Shown in pieces: positions 28,094 to 37,685 of a stretch of 53,275 nt of DNA. The stretch comes from Methylophaga sp. (lineage in GTDB: Bacteria > Pseudomonadota > Gammaproteobacteria > Nitrosococcales > Methylophagaceae), in assembly GCA_026988435.1 (NCBI GenBank), contig JALSLH010000046.1, positions 1 to 53,275 of the forward strand, in the 5' to 3' direction. The notes under the pieces were generated by a model, which had not been told where the DNA came from, did not search any database, and was given only the letters and a program-made list of their open reading frames with translations. Every line of letters starts with the position of its first letter. The first letter of the stretch is position 1. The position numbers were made by a program, and so were the translations under genes.

Positions 28094-29398
28094 TTAATTA
28101 TAGATATATGCTTTTGCTATTTTATTAGTGCCAACGGGGATTTCTGCTTTTCCGCCTTTTAAAGATATTACAACAATGACTTGACTGCGCGTTAGGCTTT
28201 TAATATAACCGGTATATATTTTACCCAATTTAGTTTCTAATTTCACGTCGAAGCCCCTATATTGATCTAAATTAGATACTGGAATTTCAAAGTAGGTTTT
28301 ATTTCGTAATATTTGTTTTCTACGTGTTTGTGGATCACGAGCTATGTCGTCGTCATCAACGTTTGCTAATTCAATACCTTCTCGAGCGTTCAATAAGTTT
28401 TTAATAACGGTGTCTTTGTTCCACCCAAAAGTAAGATCATTAACAGGATTATGATTAACTGCAACGGACAGGCCTAAAACAGTAGGCCAATCTTTCGTTT
28501 CATAGAGACCTATGTATTGTAAGTTAACAGCGCTATCTGGTTGACTAGTAAAGGTAAGGGGCGCTTTATCTACGAAATAGGCACGATAAGCAGCATAAAG
28601 GTCATCACTAAGCTGAACGTTTGCTTTTGTTAAATAGCTTTTAAATTCTTGCAGGTGCTGCTCAATATAAGCGTCACGTTCAAGTTTACTTTCTAAAGAA
28701 CAATGCTCAATAAGGTTTTCGTTATAACCTAGATCTTGTAGTTCAATTGTCAGGTTATTAACCTTAGCATTAATATTAGCAAAGTCTTGTGCAGTATAGA
28801 TGTAGGGTATCGACGTTGTCACTAAAAATGAGCCCATTCCATGCAAAATATAATCAAATTCTAGCGTTGCGGTAGCAAGAGATTTATTGTATTCAAAATT
28901 CAAATTCAAGCTACCATCAATCCCAGAATATCCTAAATCAGCCAACTGCTTAGTACCAATAGAATTTACATCACCACAGCCAAGTGCCGCGACATAAGAA
29001 GCTATATGCTCAAAGGGGTTTACTTCAGATGATTCTTGCGCTTTATTCAATAAATCCATATCTGCATAAACATGATTAATCTGAAGCTGCAATTTAGGTA
29101 AGATTTCGCCTGACGTTAGTTTTTTATCTAAGTTTATATAATCGAGCGCACTATCCATTTTAAGCTCAATGGACCCAATATCAACGTTTGCACCATAACC
29201 GTCACCAATAGTTACGCCATGTATAGATATACTGCCATCCATAGGGTTGCTAAAGCGCTGATATTTTACATTAACAAAAGGCTGAACTGATTCAATCATC
29301 GAATCTACCGCACTTTTAGTTGAAAAGTAAATATAGGCTGCGGTTGATACCAAGCTTAAGATAACAATAAGGAGAAGTATGCCGAGTAATTTTTTCAT
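28094..29398 (-). CDS. Signal-anchored protein of unknown function
   Basis: A 434-residue protein with one N-terminal membrane anchor (about residues 4-26) and a long periplasmic, beta-rich region. Repeated patterns such as SIELKMDSALDYINLD and LQLQINHVYADMDLLN recall DUF945 or AsmA-like lipid-transport proteins, but no signature settles this. The last 60 residues (YRGFDVKLETKLGKIYTGYIKS and a short basic end) look like a separate small beta domain. It precedes the rhomboid gene by 9 bp. Both could act together in envelope biology; this is inference. Confidence 0.6.
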   Translation of the reverse strand: MKKLLGILLLIVILSLVSTAAYIYFSTKSAVDSMIESVQPFVNVKYQRFSNPMDGSISIHGVTIGDGYGANVDIGSIELKMDSALDYINLDKKLTSGEILPKLQLQINHVYADMDLLNKAQESSEVNPFEHIASYVAALGCGDVNSIGTKQLADLGYSGIDGSLNLNFEYNKSLATATLEFDYILHGMGSFLVTTSIPYIYTAQDFANINAKVNNLTIELQDLGYNENLIEHCSLESKLERDAYIEQHLQEFKSYLTKANVQLSDDLYAAYRAYFVDKAPLTFTSQPDSAVNLQYIGLYETKDWPTVLGLSVAVNHNPVNDLTFGWNKDTVIKNLLNAREGIELANVDDDDIARDPQTRRKQILRNKTYFEIPVSNLDQYRGFDVKLETKLGKIYTGYIKSLTRSQVIVVISLKGGKAEIPVGTNKIAKAYIYN

Positions 29399-29522
29399 TA
29401 TTTTTTACTTTTTGTAAGAATGAACTTGAGTATAGCAAAAATAACTTGATATTAGCGCGCTAACATCATGAAAAATGAAGAACTACTTGGCAATTTTAGT
29501 AATTCATACTAGAATTACGTTT

Positions 29523-29624
29523 ATGAACATAAAATATACGACATTACTTCATATTGCTGACGTCGCTCCGCAAGGTAATGTTGCGTCTAGATTTTGTTCA
29601 TTATTCCTGCTGCTTCTGCCTTAG
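29523..29624 (+). promoter_or_regulatory. Possible leucine leader peptide/attenuator of leuA
   Basis: A 33-codon frame ends with Leu-Phe-Leu-Leu-Leu-Leu-Pro and a stop, encoded TTA TTC CTG CTG CTT CTG CCT TAG, 84 bp before leuA. Consecutive leucine codons just before a stop are the mark of leu attenuation leaders. Downstream, TCAGCG-TCAG-CGCTGA at 29648-29663 can form a hairpin, but the following T-run (CTATTTTT) is separated by about 14 bases, so a terminator is not convincing. No strong ribosome site precedes the ATG. The rest of the 310-bp gap holds a TAGCGCGCTA palindrome at about 29453 and no other gene. Confidence 0.4.
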
Positions 29625-29708
29625 GGCATACATATAAGCATCAAAAATCAGCGTCAGCGCTGAAAATCCTAGAACTATTTTTAAAGTCTGCAATATGGAG
29701 CAGGAACA

Positions 29709-31241
29709 ATGAGTGACAAATTAATAATTTTTGATACCACCTTGAGAGATGGCGAGCAGAGTCCTGGCGCATCGATGACCAAGGATGAAAAAGTCCGCAT
29801 CGCAAAATCATTAGAGCGTATGCGTGTAGATATTATCGAAGCTGGCTTTCCCATTGCCAGTGTTGGTGATTTTGAATCAGTGCAAGCAGTAGCTAATGCA
29901 GTAACTGAAAGCCGTGTATGTGGTTTGGCACGGGCACTTGATAATGATATCGATCGTGCAGGTGAAGCACTAAAAGGTGCAAATGCTTCGCGTATTCATA
30001 CTTTTATTGCCACATCACCAATACATATGAAAATGAAACTTCGTATGGAACCTGATCAAGTGATTGAAAATGCGGTAAAAGCAGTTCAACGAGCACGTCG
30101 TTATACTGATGATGTTGAATTTTCCCCAGAAGATGCAGGTCGTAGTGAAACTGACTTTTTATGTCGTATTTTAGAAGCGGTGATTGATGCAGGCGCCACT
30201 ACGTTAAACATTCCAGATACTGTTGGTTATAATTTGCCGACACAGTTTGGTCAGTTAATCTATAACTTACGTGAACGGATTCCAAATTCGGATAAAGCGA
30301 TATTCTCCGTGCATTGTCATAACGATTTAGGTTTGGCCGTGGCGAATTCACTATCTGCCGTATTAAATGGTGCACGACAAGTCGAGTGCACGATTAATGG
30401 TTTAGGCGAGCGCGCAGGTAATGCGGCATTAGAAGAAGTTGTTATGGCTGTGCGAACACGTCAAGATATGTTCACATGTGACACTAATTTAGATACAACT
30501 CAAATATTAGCAGCATCGCGATTAGTCTCAGGGATTACTGGTTTTGCGGTGCAACCTAATAAGGCGATTGTCGGTGCGAATGCCTTTGCGCATGAATCAG
30601 GTATTCACCAAGATGGCGTATTGAAGAATCGTGAGACTTACGAAATCATGCGAGCTGAAGATGTAGGTTGGAATGCCAACCGTATGGTGATGGGAAAACA
30701 TTCTGGCCGGAATGCATTTAAAGACCGTTTAAAGCAGTTAGGCACGGAATTTGATACAGAAGCTGAATTAAATGAAGTTTTCCGAAAATTTAAAGCTTTA
30801 GCTGATAAAAAGCATGAAATTTTTGATGAAGACTTACAAGCATTAGTGAGTGATACGGTTACCTTAGATAATGATCGAATTGCTTTAACATCATTAAAAG
30901 TGTGCAGTGAAACAGGTGAAACGCCTGTTGCTTCTATCACCTTGTGTATTGATGGTGAAGAAAAGCAAACGGAAATGGCAGGCAGTGGGCCTGTTGATGC
31001 CGCACTACATGCCATTGAAGCGCTTGTGCAAAGTAAAACAGAGTTACAACTTTATTCGGTCAATAACATAACTAAAGGTACGGATTCACAAGGTGAAGTG
31101 AATGTTCGTATTGAGAAGGGAGGGCGAATTGTAAGTGGGCAAGGAGCCGATACCGATATTGTTATTGCATCGGCTAAGGCTTATATCAATGCACTTAATA
31201 AGATCCTAGTGCCTATTGATCGCGCTCATCCTCAAGTATGA
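29709..31241 (+). CDS. leuA: 2-isopropylmalate synthase
   Basis: LeuA condenses acetyl-CoA with 2-ketoisovalerate, the first committed step of leucine synthesis. The 510 residues show the catalytic barrel start [15 protein letters not shown], metal-binding [22 protein letters not shown], the [13 protein letters not shown] linker, and a C-terminal regulatory LeuA dimer domain that binds leucine for feedback control. The ATG has GGAGCAGG in front. leuBCD are not nearby. A possible leucine-rich leader lies upstream. Confidence 0.97.
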   Translation: MSDKLIIFDTTLRDGEQSPGASMTKDEKVRIAKSLERMRVDIIEAGFPIASVGDFESVQAVANAVTESRVCGLARALDNDIDRAGEALKGANASRIHTFIATSPIHMKMKLRMEPDQVIENAVKAVQRARRYTDDVEFSPEDAGRSETDFLCRILEAVIDAGATTLNIPDTVGYNLPTQFGQLIYNLRERIPNSDKAIFSVHCHNDLGLAVANSLSAVLNGARQVECTINGLGERAGNAALEEVVMAVRTRQDMFTCDTNLDTTQILAASRLVSGITGFAVQPNKAIVGANAFAHESGIHQDGVLKNRETYEIMRAEDVGWNANRMVMGKHSGRNAFKDRLKQLGTEFDTEAELNEVFRKFKALADKKHEIFDEDLQALVSDTVTLDNDRIALTSLKVCSETGETPVASITLCIDGEEKQTEMAGSGPVDAALHAIEALVQSKTELQLYSVNNITKGTDSQGEVNVRIEKGGRIVSGQGADTDIVIASAKAYINALNKILVPIDRAHPQV

Positions 31242-31254
31242 TAGCGGTTTTCGA

Positions 31255-31731
31255 ATGAACTTAACGCCTAGTCAGTTATCTTCACTCAATGAGATGGAGA
31301 TCCCTGTCTGGGCGTTACGCTCTGAAAAAGAAGAGAGTGAGAACGCTGCAGTCAGTAAGTCGTCATCACTTTCTGATTGTGTCGTGCTGCTTGAAATGCA
31401 GAGTGATGCTCAACAAGCTCAGCGATTAATAAAAGCAATATTATTTTCGATAAGCTTGAATTCTGACCAGTTCACTATCATAAATTCAGATCAAGTAAGC
31501 GAACTACAAAATATGTCTAATCCAGCAAAATTACTATTAGTATTTGGCGAAAAATTTGCTCAATCACTATGGGGTAAGTCTGTGATTAGAGGACAAAGTC
31601 ATCAAACACTAGATGCACCAACGACAACAGTTGTAAGTTTTTCTTTAGGCGAACTGTTAAAATCACCTGAACTGAAAGCATTAGTGTGGCAGGATTTGTT
31701 ATTGGCACAGAAAATTCTTAATGCAAGCTAG
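31255..31731 (+). CDS. holD: DNA polymerase III psi subunit-like protein
   Basis: A 158-residue protein from the ATG at 31255; the upstream TTG at 31216 overlaps leuA and is unlikely. Psi joins the clamp-loader complex to SSB through chi. The weakly conserved family is recognised here by the opening LNEMEIPVWALR, the C-terminal LKSPELKALVWQDLLL (compare the psi C-terminus LRANPTARAALWQQI in E. coli), and above all by the overlap with rimI, the same gene pair as in enterobacteria. The middle part is poorly conserved. Confidence 0.7.
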   Translation: MNLTPSQLSSLNEMEIPVWALRSEKEESENAAVSKSSSLSDCVVLLEMQSDAQQAQRLIKAILFSISLNSDQFTIINSDQVSELQNMSNPAKLLLVFGEKFAQSLWGKSVIRGQSHQTLDAPTTTVVSFSLGELLKSPELKALVWQDLLLAQKILNAS

Positions 31732-32188
31732 GATCATGACGCAGCAGGATATTGCTGAAGTCCTTGCAATTGAAAAATCTGCAACTTCTTTTCCGTGGTC
31801 TGCAAAAAACTTTAAAGACAGCCTTAAAGCTGGCCATCAAGCATGGGTTTTTTCAGATAAATCTAATGAAACAATTGCTTTTGCGCTTGTTCAAAAAGTT
31901 GTGGATGAAGCGCATTTATTAAATATATGTGTTAAGCCTAGCGTTCAAGGCCAAGGTTTTGGCCGTAAAGTATTAAATTATGTTGTAGATTTTTCCCGCA
32001 GTATTTCGGCTGTTTTAATGGTGTTAGAAGTGCGCAGCTCTAATAAACGTGCTCAACAGTTATATTTACAAGCTGGGTTTAATGAAATGTCGGTTAGAAA
32101 AGCGTATTATCCTGCCAAAGTAGGACGAGAAGATGCCATTTTAATGGGGTTAGATTTAGGATTAATATCACTATTTACTGAAAAATAA
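31721..32188 (+). CDS. rimI: Ribosomal protein bS18-alanine N-acetyltransferase
   Basis: RimI acetylates the N-terminal alanine of ribosomal protein S18 using acetyl-CoA. The 155-residue GNAT protein shows LAIEKSATSFPWSAKNF near the start, the acetyl-CoA loop VQGQGFGRKVL, LEVRSSNKRAQQLYLQAGF and the terminal YYPAKVGREDAILM, all family hallmarks. It overlaps holD by 11 bp, indicating coupled translation. A hairpin follows 43 bp downstream. Confidence 0.93.
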   Translation: MQARIMTQQDIAEVLAIEKSATSFPWSAKNFKDSLKAGHQAWVFSDKSNETIAFALVQKVVDEAHLLNICVKPSVQGQGFGRKVLNYVVDFSRSISAVLMVLEVRSSNKRAQQLYLQAGFNEMSVRKAYYPAKVGREDAILMGLDLGLISLFTEK

Positions 32189-32231
32189 AGGTGTACTGCT
32201 TGCTTTGAAAGTGGTGCTGACTTAAACTATC

Positions 32232-32260
32232 CCGAGTTAAATACTCGGTTATTTTATTTA
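32232..32260 (+). terminator. Possible terminator between rimI and sodB
   Basis: CCGAGT and ACTCGG form a 6-bp stem around TAAAT, followed by a T-rich run (TTATTTTATTTA). It sits after rimI and directly before the AGGAG of sodB, so it could also be a structure in the sodB leader. Confidence 0.5.
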
Positions 32261-32275
32261 TTAGGAGATTTCACC

Positions 32276-32857
32276 ATGGCTTATGTATTGCCACCACTAC
32301 CTTTCGCAGATGATGCGTTAGAACCTACCATTTCTGCAGAAACAATTAGTTTTCACTACGGTAAGCATCACCAAACCTACGTGACAAATTTAAATAACTT
32401 AGTACCAGGTACTGAATTTGAAGGCTTGTCATTAGAAGATATTATCATGAAGGCAAGCGGCGGCATCTTTAATAATGCAGCGCAAATCTGGAATCACACA
32501 TTTTATTGGAACTGCTTAACACCAAACGGTAAAGATACTGTTTCTGGTGCTCTTGCTACTGCTATTGATGCTACTTTTGGATCATTTGATGAGTTTAAAG
32601 CTAAATTCTCAACTTCAGCTGCCACTAACTTTGGCGCAGGTTGGACTTGGTTAGTAAAAAATGCCGATGGTAGTATTGAAATTGTAAATACAAGCAATGC
32701 GGGCAGCCCATTAACAGCTGGTCAAACACCATTACTTACTTGTGATGTGTGGGAACACGCTTATTACATTGATTTCCGTAATGCACGTCCTAAATATGTT
32801 GAAGCATTCTGGGGACTTGTGAACTGGGACTTTATTGAAGCAAATTACGCAGCATAA
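32276..32857 (+). CDS. sodB: Superoxide dismutase, iron type
   Basis: SodB converts superoxide to oxygen and peroxide in the cytoplasm. The 193 residues match the Fe-type family. Metal ligands are H27 (SFHYGKHHQTY), the His in WNHTFYW, and Asp/His in CDVWEHAYYID. GIFNNAAQIWNH and the missing Mn-type insertion favour iron. TTAGGAG lies seven bases before the ATG, a strong site. It is probably monocistronic, between two hairpins. Confidence 0.97.
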   Translation: MAYVLPPLPFADDALEPTISAETISFHYGKHHQTYVTNLNNLVPGTEFEGLSLEDIIMKASGGIFNNAAQIWNHTFYWNCLTPNGKDTVSGALATAIDATFGSFDEFKAKFSTSAATNFGAGWTWLVKNADGSIEIVNTSNAGSPLTAGQTPLLTCDVWEHAYYIDFRNARPKYVEAFWGLVNWDFIEANYAA

Positions 32858-32869
32858 AGATCTAATCTG

Positions 32870-32903
32870 ATAATTGGCAGCTTTATTTGAAGCTGCCAAT
32901 TAT
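32870..32903. terminator. Bidirectional terminator between sodB and lapG
   Basis: A perfect 14-bp stem, ATAATTGGCAGCTT and AAGCTGCCAATTAT, with a TATTTG loop between the convergent sodB and lapG stop codons, followed by a short T-rich stretch on the plus strand. Confidence 0.8.
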
Positions 32904-32904
32904 T

Positions 32905-33567
32905 CTACTTGTTTTCTGCCATTCTGGCGGCAAGTTCTTCCCATAGCGATAAGCGAGAGGCGTTACCAACACGCTTACCATCTCCTCTAGCCTTAGCAAG
33001 CCATAAGCCCTCACCATTGAAACTATAAACTGGAATAAGGTCTTTACGTAAATTTGCGGGCTTAATTTCAATATCAAGATTATCCAAGACTAGTGGAATG
33101 GCACGTTTATTCTCAAAATAGGTGAGTACCATATGTGCTTGGTTCAATTTAATCGCTTTTACATAGGTAATACGCAATTTTTCCTCATCTACCCCCAGTT
33201 CTTTTAGGGTAAAGTATTTTGCTATTGAATAATCTTCACAATCCCCAGCACCTTTTGATAAAAATTCTAACGGCGTTGCCCAGTAATCTTCTTTATCCCA
33301 CACGGCAATATCATTAACAAACATTACGTTGGAATTAAAGAATTGATTCACCTTTTCTAGTTTTTCTGCATCGCTTAGGTCTTGTGAAGAATCAATTAAT
33401 GCTTGCCATGATTCAACTCGCTGCCTAGCATTAACACTATAATTAGTTTCTATTTTTTCTAATAATGCTGTGGTAATATTTAATTCAGCAATGATAGGTA
33501 CAGAAACCACTAAACACAGCAATGCTGTCAGAGTAAATCTAGGTTTATGCCAATAGCGGGTAAACAT
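32905..33567 (-). CDS. lapG: LapG-type periplasmic cysteine protease
   Basis: LapG cleaves large surface adhesins near their N-terminus to release biofilm cells. The 220 residues have a signal peptide (about 10-28) and a transglutaminase-like fold. The catalytic Cys is in GAGDCEDYSIAKY, His in NQAHMVLTYF and Asp in VLDNLD, in the expected order. LapG is controlled by LapD, encoded 12 bp upstream on the same strand. No LapA-like giant adhesin or type I secretion genes appear in the window. Confidence 0.92.
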   Translation of the reverse strand: MFTRYWHKPRFTLTALLCLVVSVPIIAELNITTALLEKIETNYSVNARQRVESWQALIDSSQDLSDAEKLEKVNQFFNSNVMFVNDIAVWDKEDYWATPLEFLSKGAGDCEDYSIAKYFTLKELGVDEEKLRITYVKAIKLNQAHMVLTYFENKRAIPLVLDNLDIEIKPANLRKDLIPVYSFNGEGLWLAKARGDGKRVGNASRLSLWEELAARMAENK

Positions 33568-33579
33568 TGTGTTTATTTA

Positions 33580-35475
33580 TTATCTACCGATACCGTAAAT
33601 TCCTATTTGTTTGACGCGCTCAAAGTCATTATTATTACTCACAGCTTCAGCTATGACCCGAATGTCCAGCAAACTTGTTACTTCATGAATAATATCGAGT
33701 AAATTTTCTTTGTCGGAATTACTTGCAATATCAGTCGTCAAATCACGGGCTAAGCGAATAAAATCAATATTTAGTTCCTTCAGTAGATCGACAGGAATAA
33801 GATCCGATGTGTAGCGTTTTAACAGAACTTGTGCACCCAAAGACTTAACAAATAGATTAAAGTCTGCGAAAACAGCCAGATCTTTTTCGGCAGCATAAGC
33901 AGATAAACTAAAGACAAAGAGTGATGGCTCATCAATAATCACCAGCTTGTTTTTCAACCATGTTCTAAACGTAGTGGAGGCAATAGAGGCCATTGATAGA
34001 TTAATGGTGATCGGGACTGTTCTAGGCGCTTGTTCGAAACTAGCCACAATATTACTCACGATGCATTTATCTAAATCTATTTCTAAATCAAACTCTTGTG
34101 CCATTGAAAAAAAGGTCGCAATTGATAAATCGATACCGGCATCATTATGAACATTTGCAAATGCTTCCTCCATTACTTGAACAGGCTCAAACTCAGAATA
34201 ACTATAGGCTTCAGAAGTAAAAGTGATTTCAGGTGTATTATTATCGATCACATTGTGGATTGCCGAGCGCCAATCATCCTCTGTCATTGAGCGAATACTA
34301 TCTTCTTTTATAAAGTAGGCATTATTACCAATTTTTCTCGCTTCTTCATAAGCCTCTATCATCGCAGGAGTTAGATGGTCAAAATCACTACTACGCTCAA
34401 ACTTAATAATCCCGATATGGACTAAGTCGTTAAGATCATAATCGGATGCTAGTTTCGTAATGCGTTGTTTTAAGGATTCTGCATATTGAGAGATAGATTC
34501 ATTTGTAAAATTAGAACAGATCAAAGAAAATTCTGATCCGTACAGACGATAAGCTGTGACATTATCATCTTCTGGCTCGACAAGTACTTTTGCGAAGTTA
34601 ATTAATAGTTCATCCACTATTTGATGACCTTTTTCTTTTGAAATATGAGCAAGATCATCAATTTTAATAAATGCCGCATAACCAGGCTCACCTGAAGCTA
34701 AAAGTTGTTTTAATTTAACGTCAAATGCAGCTTGATTAAGTAGCTTGGTTAATGGGTCACGTTTTAGATTTTCAGTTAAGGTGCTGACTTTAGTATTAAG
34801 GCGAGCAATCATATTACCTATCTTTAAAGACATGCTATTCATCGCCTGACCGACACTTTTCACTTCAGTTGTCCAAGGGAGATCGTTGAGCGTTGTGAAA
34901 TTACCTGATGATATTTCACTCGCTTGTTTTTCAATATCTTTCAAAGGCTTAAGCGTTAACCGTAATGTTGCCAGCAATAATAAAATTGCACCGATAAATA
35001 TAATAAGTGCAATTTTTAAAGATGATTTAGCCTGCTGGTAGAGTTTTAGGTAGCCATAGCCCGGGTTGGTGGTAACAGATAATATGCCAGAAATTGACCA
35101 CCCTGAATTAATTTCCGTTACTGCTGTGGCGGGTTGCATTGGCATTAAATTTATTAGCCATTGTGGAACGCCATCAAGTTTTTCTGTATTCACAAGTGAG
35201 ACCAGTTCATTACCCTCAACATCAACTAAGCGTATTTCTTTGTAGTAGCCTTGATCAAAGATCGCATTCATCATGGTGCGAATAATAGGATCATTTTCAT
35301 CTGCCATATGTGGACTTAGTGACAGGCCAAGTGATGTAGCCGTATCCTGAACGTGGATTTCGGATTCTACTTCAAGATAGCTTTTAATATTTCCTACACT
35401 CAAAAAGAAATTTACTGAAAAAATAAATAAAAAGATCAGTGTGATTAGAATTAATAACTGTTTAGATAACGACAT
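33580..35475 (-). CDS. lapD: LapD-type c-di-GMP receptor
   Basis: LapD senses cytoplasmic c-di-GMP and holds LapG in the periplasm. The 631 residues run: membrane helix (6-28), periplasmic LapD/MoxY domain (about 30-150), second helix (about 152-172), HAMP, then GGDEF-like and EAL-like domains. Both enzymatic signatures are degenerate: YGSEF replaces GGDEF, and TSEAYSYS stands where an EAL motif would be. This is what is expected of a receptor rather than an enzyme. The gene pair lapD-lapG is compact. Confidence 0.92.
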   Translation of the reverse strand: MSLSKQLLILITLIFLFIFSVNFFLSVGNIKSYLEVESEIHVQDTATSLGLSLSPHMADENDPIIRTMMNAIFDQGYYKEIRLVDVEGNELVSLVNTEKLDGVPQWLINLMPMQPATAVTEINSGWSISGILSVTTNPGYGYLKLYQQAKSSLKIALIIFIGAILLLLATLRLTLKPLKDIEKQASEISSGNFTTLNDLPWTTEVKSVGQAMNSMSLKIGNMIARLNTKVSTLTENLKRDPLTKLLNQAAFDVKLKQLLASGEPGYAAFIKIDDLAHISKEKGHQIVDELLINFAKVLVEPEDDNVTAYRLYGSEFSLICSNFTNESISQYAESLKQRITKLASDYDLNDLVHIGIIKFERSSDFDHLTPAMIEAYEEARKIGNNAYFIKEDSIRSMTEDDWRSAIHNVIDNNTPEITFTSEAYSYSEFEPVQVMEEAFANVHNDAGIDLSIATFFSMAQEFDLEIDLDKCIVSNIVASFEQAPRTVPITINLSMASIASTTFRTWLKNKLVIIDEPSLFVFSLSAYAAEKDLAVFADFNLFVKSLGAQVLLKRYTSDLIPVDLLKELNIDFIRLARDLTTDIASNSDKENLLDIIHEVTSLLDIRVIAEAVSNNNDFERVKQIGIYGIGR

Positions 35476-35569
35476 AAAGAAAGCCTATTCTGATATATAA
35501 GCTAGACGATACTAAGTAGTGTTAAGACAAGCAAGGGCAGAGTGCTATTCGTTGCAGTTAAATCTCAAA

Positions 35570-36814
35570 TTAGTGATCGAATTCAAAATAACCATCCCAC
35601 AACACGTCTAATTGTAGCCGTGCGTCATTGAGTGGAATGGCTGATAACAGCTTGCCAGCTTGTTTAACCAAACCTAAATCAATTAATTTTGTTATAGCAT
35701 CATTAATTTCAAAATCAAAGGAACACTGATATTTGCTCTGAAACCAACGCTCAATTTCATTATCAAGGTCATCAGCATCTAAGCTTGAATCTGCTCTCAG
35801 TAAAAAGTAATAAGCAAGGATGGTTTCCTTGCATTCTTCTTCTTCGGCAGCATCTATTAAACGATGAAATACGCCAGTATTATTATCTAAGTTTTTAAAA
35901 TAGAGGCTATCTGTCAATGTTTTCATAAATTGAATCTTACGATTCTTGAAATTACTGAATTGTTTCCATAAAAAAGCACCTAATGCGCCAAATCCAGCGG
36001 CCAGCCCTAGTAAAGCTGCTTGATCAAGAATGACTGGCTCTTCATGCATATTTAACCAAAATGCAATAACAGTCCATGTGAGGAGTAATGTTGCACCGAG
36101 TTTAGTTGCAAGCATAATGATGCCGCCGACAACAGCCGGCACGCCAATAATGAGCTTATCAATTGTTTTCATTCTAACTTCAGTATTGGGAAACAACATT
36201 TCTAGATCGGCTCGAGGAATATTTTGAAATAATTTAATAATCGTTGAACCAGGTTGAAAAAAGAGTTGTTTTCTCTTTACTTGATCAAAATAGTGTTGGT
36301 TTTTGTATTTCACATAGATCACAACGCGATCATAATTTATGAAAGAAATACTTTTCTTTTTCAAGCCAAACCAACTGCTAAGCATCTCTTGTTTTGTTGA
36401 TTCTCCACGCCTAAAGAAAAGTACTTGTTCAAAATCATTAAAATCAACATTCAATTTTATTTTGAAAAGCGATTCTTCTTGTAGTGCACGATCAAGATCT
36501 GCCTGGAGGATTTCTTCAAAATTAGCGGCATTAAGAAGCGTTTTCAATTCTGAAATCAATTCATTTTCAAGCTTCGTTTTTTCATCGTCGCTTTTGGAAT
36601 GAAGTATCTTTGTGTCTAGATCAGGGTTTACTGGTGCATAGCTTTCTTTAAGAAGTTCAAGGCTAGAATGAAATTTAAAGTGATAAATGCTAGAGATCAG
36701 TGAGCATACATCGCTAAATAGAACGGATTGTTCCGAAGAAAGTGTCCCTTCATTCATACATATGCTGATAATGTCAGCTTTGCTATAGGGGACAAACCGT
36801 TCTTTTAATGTCAT
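35570..36814 (-). CDS. DUF3754 (TMEM143-like) family protein
   Basis: A 414-residue protein. Family features are FNDFEQVLFFRRGES, VVIYVKYK, STIIKLFQNIPRADLEMLFPNTEVRM, and two or three membrane helices at about 220-285. Soluble N- and C-terminal parts flank them. The relative TMEM143 is mitochondrial and of unknown function. It overlaps nothing but lies 2 bp before the LEA-type lipoprotein gene, so co-transcription is very likely. Confidence 0.82.
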   Translation of the reverse strand: MTLKERFVPYSKADIISICMNEGTLSSEQSVLFSDVCSLISSIYHFKFHSSLELLKESYAPVNPDLDTKILHSKSDDEKTKLENELISELKTLLNAANFEEILQADLDRALQEESLFKIKLNVDFNDFEQVLFFRRGESTKQEMLSSWFGLKKKSISFINYDRVVIYVKYKNQHYFDQVKRKQLFFQPGSTIIKLFQNIPRADLEMLFPNTEVRMKTIDKLIIGVPAVVGGIIMLATKLGATLLLTWTVIAFWLNMHEEPVILDQAALLGLAAGFGALGAFLWKQFSNFKNRKIQFMKTLTDSLYFKNLDNNTGVFHRLIDAAEEEECKETILAYYFLLRADSSLDADDLDNEIERWFQSKYQCSFDFEINDAITKLIDLGLVKQAGKLLSAIPLNDARLQLDVLWDGYFEFDH

Positions 36815-36816
36815 AA

Positions 36817-37278
36817 CTAGCGTGATATCAATTGTGAAATAATGTCTTGGGCTGACAATTCACCTGTTTTTGAAAAAGGTATCTTACCAATAGATGTGTC
36901 AACATCGCCATTAAAGTTGTAGTTAGCTTGTCGCTGAGTAAATACGCTTTTTGCTGCTTCGATAAGGGCGTTAGTATCAAGACTAATCGGTAATGTTAGT
37001 GTTTGTGTGGCGTGGGCTGCAAGTTTTTGCTCACTTGTTGCTTCCACACTACCAATCGATAGATTATTAAGTTTAAAATCACCACTAAAGCCAGATAGTG
37101 GCAAGGTAAAAGGGTTAGGGTTATAGAGGTCAACATCAAAAATAACTTTTTTCTCTGCCATGGAGAAATTAGCCAAACGAATCGCTTTTACTTCGGGCGC
37201 ACTTACAAATTCTTTTACAATGTCATTGCAGCCAACTAATGCTAATGATAGTAGTAAGAGGGCGAATATTTTTTTCAT
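36817..37278 (-). CDS. LEA type 2 family lipoprotein
   Basis: A 153-residue lipoprotein with lipobox LVGC (Cys about residue 17), so membrane-anchored in the periplasm. The mature part is a single LEA14-like beta domain (water stress and hypersensitive response fold): VKAIRLANFSMAEKKVIFDVDLYNPNPFTLPLSG. NPNPFxLPL is the family hallmark. The gene lies between the DUF3754 gene and the broken MOSC gene on the same strand. Its role is unknown. Confidence 0.88.
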   Translation of the reverse strand: MKKIFALLLLSLALVGCNDIVKEFVSAPEVKAIRLANFSMAEKKVIFDVDLYNPNPFTLPLSGFSGDFKLNNLSIGSVEATSEQKLAAHATQTLTLPISLDTNALIEAAKSVFTQRQANYNFNGDVDTSIGKIPFSKTGELSAQDIISQLISR

Positions 37279-37685
37279 GGTATTTCCTTAAGGTTTTAAG
37301 CTACAGTAATTGTATCTGAAATTGCGATATCACCGCTGGTAATAATTTGTGCTCTTAAACCCGCTTTATGTGTGAGTTCTTTGATCACTTTAGTATCGAG
37401 AAGTTTTTCTAAATGGGCGCAAGGCTCACAGAGCATAATGCCTTTTAGCTTTACTTTTCCTAAATAGAATTCTTGTTCGACCAATGCGTTTAAATCAATA
37501 TTTTTTGTCACAATATTCCTGCGAAAGTCACTAGACGAGAAATTGAGTTCTGTTGAGATATTAAATGCGTTAATTTGTTCTTGTTCAATTAAAGTTACCT
37601 CTAGCCCCGGCGCCCCTTTAAATTTATCAGAAAAGGTACCGTGCTCGCTATAGTAGCGATCTCCTACAACGCCTTTCCCAGCTTA

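Noticed and set aside
29578..29637. Alternative short leader frame (ATG TTG CGT…) before leuA
   Set aside because: It encodes several cysteines rather than leucines and has no ribosome site; the leucine-ending frame is the better candidate.
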